Shown piece by piece: positions 32,513 through 38,767 of a DNA stretch of 38,767 nucleotides (its first letter is position 1; every line of letters begins with the position of its first letter). The position numbers were made by a program, and so were the translations under genes. Under the pieces are notes generated by a model. That model saw only the letters and a program-made list of their open reading frames with translations. It searched no databases and was not told the origin of the DNA. This DNA is from Mesostigma viride (lineage: Eukaryota > Streptophyta > Mesostigmatophyceae > Mesostigmatales > Mesostigmataceae), in assembly GCA_009746045.1 (NCBI GenBank), contig RPFO01002176.1, forward strand, positions 507,501-546,267, read 5' to 3'.

Positions 32513-32960
32513 GGCAGTCCCCTATTCGGAAATCCCGGATCATATGTACTCCACACTATGTACTCTTGGAGTACATAGTGTGCCACCCTATGTACTCTTG
32601 GAGTACATAGTGTGGATTACATAGGTAGTCACTCCTTCCTATGTAATACGGGCGTGTCTCACCGCGTCGGCAGTCCCCTATTCGGAAATCCCGGATCATA
32701 TGTACTCCACACTATGTACTCTTGGAGTACATAGTGTGCCACCCTATGTACTCTTGGAGTACATAGTGTGGAGTACATAGTCACTCCTTCCTATGTAATA
32801 CGGGCGTGTCTCACCGCGTCGGCAGTCCCCTATTCGGAAATCGGAAATCCCGGATCATATGTACTCCACACTATGTACTCCAAGAGTACATAGTGTGCCA
32901 CCCTATGTACTCTTGGAGTACATAGGGTGGAGTACATAGTCACTCCTTCCTATGTAATAC
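32513..32960. repeat. Three tandem 152-156-bp units, each with two perfect hairpins
   Basis: Units start at GGCAGTCCCC (32513, 32669, 32821). Each contains CACACTATGTACTC-spacer-GAGTACATAGTGTG and, 3 bp later, a second CTATGTACTC-TTG-GAGTACATAG. In units 1 and 2 the first spacer is TTG; in unit 3 (32881-32883) it is CAA, the reverse complement. All units end ACTCCTTCCTATGTAATAC. Arms are perfect although spacers and edges vary. Confidence 0.93.
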
Positions 32961-33060
32961 CGGTGTAATCATGCGTAATCATGCGTAATCATGCGTAATC
33001 ATGCGTAATCATGCGTAATCATCAGAGTAATCATCAGAGTAATCATCAGAGTAATCATCG
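32961..33060. repeat. Short tandem repeats: 10-bp GTAATCATGC then 12-bp AGAGTAATCATC
   Basis: About six copies of GTAATCATGC are followed by three of AGAGTAATCATC sharing the core GTAATCAT. They end 20 bp before the stop codon of the 154-codon gene. Confidence 0.92.
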
Positions 33061-33081
33061 TCCAGACAAGCTGCACTGCCC

Positions 33082-33546
33082 CTAAGACCCTAACTTACAC
33101 AAGATGGCGATGGTCGTCGCCGGCAGCTCGACAAGTTCAGGGCAGCACGAAATAAGACAGGCAAGCCGACGCTGGCGCTCATCCCAATGAGGCCATTCAT
33201 CCGAAGCAGCCTCCATAACCTGGCCGCTCTTAGGGTGGCGAATCGGGGCGTCGTTGTCGTTGCGGAGCTTCAGCACGCTTGTCACAGCGGCGTCATTGTA
33301 GGCGAGGAAGGTATCGATGTCTGCCAGGCTCAAACGCTGGCCTGGCATGTAGAATGAGGAAGAAATGGCGTCCGGCAAGGAGGTTTCAGCAGCTATCGGA
33401 GTTGCTTCCGAAGTTGCTTCCGAAGTCTTGGATCGCTTGTTAGCGGCGTTCTTGGCGACGACAATGTCGTGGGCGATTTTGTTTGCAGCAATCTGGGCAT
33501 CAATAGAATCGGCGGCAAGAGCTGAAGACGATGCGGGGACCTCCAT
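33082..33546 (-). CDS. Uncharacterised 154-residue protein, intronless
   Basis: The ATG at 33544-33546 is chosen because the track-extended frame upstream begins with GTG only. The protein starts MEVPASSSALAADS, has an Ala-rich helical region with a basic NAANKRSKT patch (possible nuclear signal), then a likely folded C-terminal half: SFYMPGQRLSLADIDTFLAY, VTSVLKLRNDNDAP, SDEWPHWDERQRRLACLISC and LVELPATTIAILCKLGS. The alternation of acidic, hydrophobic and aromatic residues and the absence of low complexity make it the most convincing single-exon frame in the window. No family, catalytic motif, signal peptide or membrane helix is recognised. Its 3' end abuts short tandem repeats and then the palindromic units; its 5' side faces a (GGGA)n tract 220 bp away. 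It may be host or element-borne. Confidence 0.6.
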   Translation of the reverse strand: MEVPASSSALAADSIDAQIAANKIAHDIVVAKNAANKRSKTSEATSEATPIAAETSLPDAISSSFYMPGQRLSLADIDTFLAYNDAAVTSVLKLRNDNDAPIRHPKSGQVMEAASDEWPHWDERQRRLACLISCCPELVELPATTIAILCKLGS

Positions 33547-33762
33547 AGCTACGTTTAATAGCACCTAGACGAGGGCAGGGGGCGCAGGCACACTGATCAC
33601 GTGCGTGGTGCCGCCATAATGTGCAGAAAAATAGCGAGATCTGCTGGGCAGGCCGCTGGCGATAACTTAAGAAACCCTGGGCGATGGCTGCCAAAAATTA
33701 GATCGGCGTGTTCGTCATCAAAAGGCGAGTCTATTGCAATTTACCCGACCAAATTTCATCAT

Positions 33763-34000
33763 GGAGGGAGGGAGGGAGGGAGGGAGGGAGGGAGGGAGGG
33801 AGGGAGGGAGGGAGGGAGGGAGGGAGGGAGGGAGGGAGGGAGGGAGGGAGGGAGGGAGGGAGGGAGGGAGGGAGGGAGGGAGGGAGGGAGGGAGGGAGGG
33901 AGGGAGGGAGGGAGGGAGGGAGGGAGGGAGGGAGGGAGGGAGGGAGGGAGGGAGGAGGGAGGGAGGGAGGGAGGGAGGGAGGGAGGGAGGGAGGGAGGGA
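33763..34000. repeat. (GGGA)n microsatellite, about 59 units
   Basis: A pure GGGA tract with one phase slip at about 33953 (GGAGGAGGGA). Frames across it encode Gly-Arg-Glu-Gly artefacts. Confidence 0.97.
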
Positions 34001-34009
34001 TGGATGTTC

Positions 34010-34038
34010 TTAATTAATTAATTAATTAATTAATTAAT
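34010..34038. repeat. (TTAA)n tract, possible retroelement tail
   Basis: TTAA repeats follow the GGGA array directly. The same tail type ends the LINE at 18112 and a further TTAA/ATTA tract lies at about 34517-34538. Confidence 0.8.
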
Positions 34039-34544
34039 GGTCAAATTAAAGGCAATCATGGTACACGAAGCGAGACAAATCATGCCTGGACGCATGGCGA
34101 TGTAAGAGCCCCCCTCCCCACGCCAGGAGGAAGGGGTGCGTGACTGAGTAGAGTAGTTAGGATTTTGTAGAGAGACAACTTTGTATATTATCAAGGAGAC
34201 AACTTTGTATATAAGATTAGAGTGAGATCAGCTAGTCTTCGCGGCTTAGTTCTAATGCACCCACCCCCATCAGTCCATGGAATACGTGCTCCTGCTCCAG
34301 ATCCTTAATTAAGGCCAAAATGAGTCCCTTCCAAACAACGTTTGCACTTAGATAGTTAGACGAATTATGCCCGACGAAGCTGGAACTTAACAGCCACAAT
34401 GAATTACGGTTGTTCAGACCTTGTACAACGCCTCAGGGCATTTGGAGCCCTGAATGGTAACAAATGCTAACAAGGTAGTGTTGCTATCAATAATGATTTT
34501 AAAAATTAATATGATGTCATTAATTAATTAATTAATTAGTTATC
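34039..34544. other. No gene seen; holds a diverged copy of the 36.5-kb element
   Basis: At about 34410-34476, GTTGTTC(A)GACCTTGTACAA...CATTTGGAGCCCTG...AACAAATGCTA resembles the reverse complement of 36484-36555. GAGACAACTTTGTATAT occurs twice at 34161-34210. Confidence 0.5.
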
Positions 34545-34690
34545 AACATCACTCCGTTGGGAGTAAATGTAGCACATATCCCTGAGAAGGGGCATATGGC
34601 TTTTAATACATTCTATGCTACTTCATGCAAGGGTGGGAATGTAAGCTACCCCTGCTCTAGGTGCACCAGGGCACCTGCACCACCATGTCG
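34545..34690 (-). mobile_element. LINE 3' tail fragment, reverse orientation
   Basis: Reads CTCCGTTGGGAGTAAATGTAG, CCCTGAGAAGGGGCATATGG, AATACATTCTA, GCAAGGGTGGG and GGTGCACCAGGGCACC: the reverse complement of the tail at 20221-20330 in full order. A TTAA-type tract at about 34517-34538 is its tail. Confidence 0.75.
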
Positions 34691-34974
34691 TATTACAACC
34701 AAAACTGGTCGTCATCATGCAAGCATCTGAAGCATGGTCGCAAAACTTCGTGTGCAAAATCTCATGTCATAAGGAGCCCAACATTATGACAATTGCCAGG
34801 CTTTGTAAAGATTTTTTATTTAACGATGACTACAGCACAAACAGTGAGCGAAACCCTGGTGCATGTGAATGCCTGAGTGGCGACTGTTCCTAACAGAATG
34901 CAAGATGTAAGGTAGACATTGCGAGTATGCCACAAATGAGTGATGTGCAGTGCACATGCATGTGAGCTACCATG

Positions 34975-35020
34975 GTCCGGATTCTCCCGATTTCTGGCCT
35001 GCGCTGGTTGTCTCCTTGAT
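34975..35020. mobile_element. Second copy of the 41-bp mobile insert
   Basis: All 46 bases match 21741-21786 exactly. The flanks are unrelated to those at 21.7 kb. No target duplication of similar length is visible here. Confidence 0.65.
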
Positions 35021-35264
35021 GTATACCCCATGACACCATACTTCTAAACTACTTAAGAACCTTGGCACATTGCAAAATGGGAAAGAAAGCTGAACAATAC
35101 ATGCAACATCACTCACTAACACAGCCATGTGATTGCTACCAACACGTACCATGTACATCCTGTGTGAAATTATTGGCAACGACACGCCAAGCAAACGCCA
35201 AGGTATAGTATAACTGCGACAGGCTGGCACATGTCACCTGGCATCCACGTATGCTCACCCCAAG
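35021..35264. other. No gene seen
   Basis: Unique-looking sequence before the CACCC-rich block; no open frame with a consistent exon structure. Confidence 0.35.
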
Positions 35265-36107
35265 GCATTGGCATATCCCCATGTCTATATCCGTTGCCCT
35301 TTGTGCGTACCGAGTCACCCATGCAGTCACCCACCCATGCATCCACCTGGCCCACCCACACAAGTACTCATACACTTGCGCACCTGAGTACCCAGCCACC
35401 CACTGGTCCACCCACCCGGTGACCCAGCCAGCCAGCCACGCACCTACTAAACCAACCTATCTAACCACTCGTGCACCCAGGCACCCAGCCACATACCCAC
35501 CCACTGGGACATCCACCCACCCAGCTAGCCACATATGCAATCTACCCACCTAGGCAATAAGGAGGCATTCACCCATCCTTTTATCCAGGCACCCATTACT
35601 AAAACCACGCAGCCACCTAACCACCCAGCCAGCTGGCCCCATGTGTGCCCACCAGGCCGCCCACCCCTGACCCACCCACGCCCCTTCCCACTCGACCACT
35701 CTTTCCCCCCATACCCTTATACCCACCGACCTGCACCCACTCACCCTCACACATCCACATCCTCTCAGCCAGTCACCCACCCATCTCACCCCTAACATGC
35801 ACAGCCCTCCACCCGCGCTAGGTGAGTCGATCCCAACTACAAAACCACCCACCCACCCATATCCGTGCACCCACCCACCCATCTACCTTCCCCATCGCTC
35901 ACCCCACCACTTCTAATCACAGCTACACATCCACCCGCCACAAACCAACGGTGCAAATCCTCCAGCCCATGCAACAGTTTCACTCAGGCATCCAACAATG
36001 CACCCACCTAGGAGTTCCCAAACCCGTCGATCCCCCAGCCACCTGGCGATTCACTTATAAGCAACCACCCTTGCACCCATCCACCCACCATAACCACCCA
36101 CCCACCC
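35265..36107. repeat. CACCC-rich low-complexity region
   Basis: Words such as CACCCACCC, CAGCCACC and CCAGCCAG recur every few bases for about 850 bp. Plus frames give His/Pro/Thr-rich artefacts. It is probably a degraded (ACCC)n-type expansion. Confidence 0.8.
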
Positions 36108-36184
36108 GCCCTCCCTCCCTCCCTCCCTCCCTCCTCCCTCCCTCCCTTCCTCCCTCCCTCCCTCCCTCCCTCCTCCCTCCCTCC
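36108..36184. repeat. (CCCT)n microsatellite
   Basis: CCCT repeats with several CTCCCTCCT slips. It is complementary in sense to the (GGGA)n tract 2.1 kb upstream. Confidence 0.95.
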
Positions 36185-36831
36185 GAACTAGTATATAGAC
36201 CACTAGTCCGTTAAAACTCTTGAGTTGCCTGCAAGATTTAAATTGATGCGCCCCAGCTTGGAGAATGTTTTGGTGGGTAATGTGTTAAAATTGTGGGTAA
36301 AAACGCAAAAAAACGGTGACAATTGCTGGCAAATGTCACCATTTTGGGCTCTGCATGATCTGAATTCTGCTCATACTTGTGAGACCTTGCTTCAGGTGCT
36401 GGATGATGGCAATAAGTTTTGGTGGCATTCTGACATTAATTTGGGTTAAATATTGATTTAAATGGCCATTAATGACAAATGCTAGCAAAATTTGCTAGCA
36501 TTTGTCACCCAACAGGGCTCCAAATGGCGTAGAACTTTGTACAAGGTCAGAACAACTATTTCATCCACCACTGCAAAGTTTACAGCATAATCTGAGATCA
36601 ACTATTGTTTCTATGCAAGTGCAAGTGGTTTAAGGTGGCCAGTTTTGGCCTTGGATCTGGAGTTAACTTAAGCAGGGAGTACCATGTAAACTTAACATTT
36701 GACTCAACTACTCCACCACTAGCCAGACACATCCCGGGGAGTGGTGGGATCCAATCCTAGGTCATCGGACAATAAACTTGCCATGGGCCATAATTTATGT
36801 AAAAAAAAGGCCATTTCAAGGTGTTGTGTCC
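36185..36831. other. No gene; contains a perfect 33-bp palindrome (36474-36506)
   Basis: GACAAATGCTAGCAAA (36474-36489) is followed by one A and its exact complement (36491-36506). GGTGACAATTGCTGGCAAAT at about 36317 is a diverged version of one arm. The pattern suggests two inverted-repeat element ends lying back to back. Confidence 0.6.
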
Positions 36832-36834
36832 ATG

Positions 36835-37392
36835 GGCCATGTTTGTTGCCCATGTCAGTTAGCGCAGTTTAGGATGTGTTTGTTTTTGTTGTTAGCTGGT
36901 TGGCATAGGCCTTACACTCTAACCCAGGGGAAACAGAGAAAATGCTTGTTAGGCATGTGAATGCTACCATCAGTGTTCACATAGTTGCCATGCACCAAGT
37001 GCATTGTCGTGTCTGCCTTCATCATCTGCCGTTCACCAGCGTTGATTTCTGACTTTCCCTTGTTCTAATGATGTGACAATACTTCAATGTGCTGAGCCAA
37101 CCATGCTTGATGTAATTTACTGCATGCAAGCTGCCATAATACCATGATCCTGTTGGATGATCCTACTTGGTCCTTGTCCTCATTGGCCATGTTTGTTGCC
37201 CACTGTCAGTTAGGGCAGTTTAGGATGTGTGTTTTGTTGTTTACCTTGGTGGCATAGGCCTTACACTCTAACCCAGGGGAAACAAAGAAAAATGCTTGTT
37301 AGGCATGTGAGTGCTACATCAGTGTTCACATGGTTGCCATGCACCCAGTGCATTGTCGTGTCTGCCTCAGCATCTGCCGGTTCACCAATGCG
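36835..37392. repeat. Direct duplication of about 205 bp with a 350-bp period
   Basis: GGCCATGTTTGTTGCCCA...GGCATAGGCCTTACACTCTA...CATTGTCGTGTCTGCC...TCTGCCG.TTCACCA starts at 36835 and again at 37185. Differences include small insertions and about one substitution in every 15 bases. No coding frame is shared. Confidence 0.8.
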
Positions 37393-37637
37393 TTGCTTTA
37401 TGCCTTGTTCCCCCGCTCCGCATTCATTGGCATTTCCGTTTTTGGCGTTGCCGTTGAATACAGGTGAGGGAATGCAAAGAACGCTTGACTTCTCTGCAGC
37501 ATCAGCAAAGTATGATGTACATGCAACCCATGGAAGCGTGCGGCGGGGGCAAAATATATGCTACAGGAATTGAGAAAATGGCAATCAACAAATCGCACGC
37601 TGTGGAAGAGCGTTAAAGTGGTAAAACAACGCCCACA

Positions 37638-38725
37638 ATGGAGGTGGTGACCAAGTCGGCTTCAGGGAAGAGTAGCGGTGAGTCACTCTCTTATTTTTAG
37701 TTGCGGCAATTCATTGCTGTGATGCAGGCTGCCATGCCAGCATCTTCCCTAATGTGTATGGTAGGAGTACAAGACTAAGGCAGTTATGTTGCTGGCCTCT
37801 GCATGACCCCTCCCGCTAACATTGTTGGTAATGTTGCTGCTTGGTTGGCTTTCCTTTGACGTGCATATCGTCCAATTCTGTGATGCAGATTGAACGCCTA
37901 AGCAGCCACATCTATATCTGGAGCAAAGGCATGAACGGCAGCAGAAAAGAGAGAGGAAGAGAGGGAAAGAGAGGCTGCGGAGAAGCGCGAGGACAAGCTA
38001 AGATGCAAGAGGCAACGGGTGGAGGAACATGGCAACGAAGCCAGCGGTTAGTGGGAGCTGCGAGCGAGCACGTCAACTGCGGGTGGATGCACACGTGGGG
38101 GAGGCAATGGCGGGGCAAGCATGTGTAGGCCTGCAAATCGTGCCAGGGCCCACGTGATTGCAATTGCCGAGTTCCTGCTGAAGCGAGCACTGGCCTCCTT
38201 TCCGCAGTTGGCAGCCAAGGACGCGACAATCACGCTTGTGGAGAGTTTTGTAAGGAAGAACCTGGACTCGGCATCGGGGCAGTCCAGGCGGTGGACCTGC
38301 TGAACAACACAGCCTGTGCCCTTGCGAATGCCGCGCTGCAGTTGGTCTCCAACTCCGTCCATCCATGTTGATGGCAAGGTTAGTTGTGCCACATTTTCTT
38401 TCCTGTTTTGGGTATGACGCATCAATAATTGCCCCTTGTATGTACGGGTGGCGTCGATTGACCTCCTCCAGCAACATTGCAACATCCGTTACTGACGTCC
38501 ACTGCGGCGGATGCGTTCCTCCAGCATGTTAGTTGCCTTGTGAGCTGTAATTGTGCAGGGTGTCGTCAGTACATCCGATGAGAAGGATAACAAGGAGCTC
38601 AAGTGTCACTGGTGTTGCCTGGTTGATGGCGCGCGTAATATCCATGGGCATCAGCATATGGCCCCAAACACACTCAAACGGCTGGCCGAGTCGCTGGGAG
38701 AGGCAGTCCACATGCAGTTGGAGAG
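37638..38725 (+). CDS. Exon-like segments of an unrecognised gene at the right edge; model incomplete
   Basis: Candidate exons are 37638-37677 (MEVVTKSASGKSS, donor GTGAGT), 37942-38046 (a charged coiled coil, AEKREEEREREAAEKRED, donor GTTAGT), about 38148-38365 and 38559-38725. The third carries VIAIAEFLLKRALASFPQLA and LVESFVRKNLDSAS; beyond the G4 run at 38276-38279 the sense moves to another frame, GAVQAVDLLNNTACALANAA. The last starts after TTGTGCAG and holds KELKCHWCCLVDGARNIHGH with a CxxC then H-x-H pattern that could bind zinc; it ends at donor GTGGGT. Joints 2-3 and 3-4 do not keep phase as drawn. No family is recognised; a zinc-finger protein or decayed transposase are guesses. Competing minus-strand frames over 38048-38485 look less protein-like. 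Confidence 0.4.
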
Positions 38726-38740
38726 GTGGGTGGGGCTGGG

Positions 38741-38767
38741 GTGCGGGAGGGAGGGAGGGGAGGGAGG
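38741..38767. repeat. (GGGA)n-like tract at the window end
   Basis: GCGGGAGGGAGGGAGGGGAGGGAGG runs to the last base; its length is cut by the window. Confidence 0.8.

Noticed and set aside
33601-34021. Gly-Arg-Glu-Gly frames through the GGGA tract
   Set aside because: Pure microsatellite translation in three overlapping frames.
35231-36214. His/Pro/Thr-rich plus frames resembling cell-wall proteins
   Set aside because: The frames overlap each other and come from CACCC repeats; there is no signal peptide or SPn-type regularity.
38048-38485. Two overlapping minus-strand frames of 134 and 145 codons
   Set aside because: The plus strand shows more protein-like segments with matching splice-like edges over the same bases; the minus frames look like shadows.

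Overview
The window looks like nuclear DNA of a eukaryote, most likely a green alga or a related protist. The evidence is spliceable exons with GT..AG introns, non-LTR retrotransposon coding regions, foldback and TTAA-flanked DNA transposons, and long micro- and minisatellites. The algal assignment is inference only, resting on the periplasmic-binding-like receptor gene and its style of introns. I see no rRNA, tRNA, CRISPR array, operon or organellar gene.

Region 1 (1-6940) holds the best gene, on the minus strand. Six exons (6602-6940, 6140-6223, 3651-4352, 3142-3368, 1355-2240, 1173-1271) join in phase into about 779 residues: a signal-peptide-like start, then two type-1 periplasmic-binding (Venus-flytrap) domains in tandem. 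A further exon-like stretch at 1-113 suggests the gene runs off the left edge. Its introns carry an (AC)30 tract and a degenerate minisatellite. About 250 bp upstream of its start lies a 530-bp foldback element with TAA duplications (7191-7720).

Region 2 (8.2-26.8 kb) is nested repeats. A roughly 1.9-kb unit at 8202-10080 recurs, nearly identical, in opposite orientation at 22335-25938. Each copy abuts a (TGGA)n/octamer satellite. The right copy is interrupted by a 1.7-kb TTAA-flanked element, and the left copy shows approximately the empty site. Between the arms are a 5'-truncated LINE ORF2 (16226-18018), a separate LINE-like element that has ORF1 and a 3' tail but no reverse transcriptase (18421-20371), several LINE tails in both orientations, and a pair of inverted TTAA-CCCGTG ends at 11347 and 18378. 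A 41-bp insertion with a perfect 14-bp target duplication sits at 21744-21784 and has a second copy at 34975-35020.

Region 3 (26.8-33.1 kb) has the zinc-binding C-terminal end of another LINE (minus, 26941-27510), a GTGAGAAA-rich block, a cluster of GGTTACCGG-type inverted motifs, a broken minus-strand coding remnant with a duplicated segment (29712-30200), a 50-54-bp minisatellite (30225-31470), and three 152-156-bp units built of perfect palindromes (32513-32960).

Region 4 (33.1-38.8 kb) has an intact 154-codon minus-strand ORF of unknown function (33082-33546), (GGGA)n and (CCCT)n tracts, CACCC-rich sequence, a 350-bp-period duplication, and exon-like plus-strand segments of an unrecognised gene reaching the right edge (37638-38725). 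Several otherwise good reading frames break in or near homopolymer runs. That could be decay, slippage or sequencing error.
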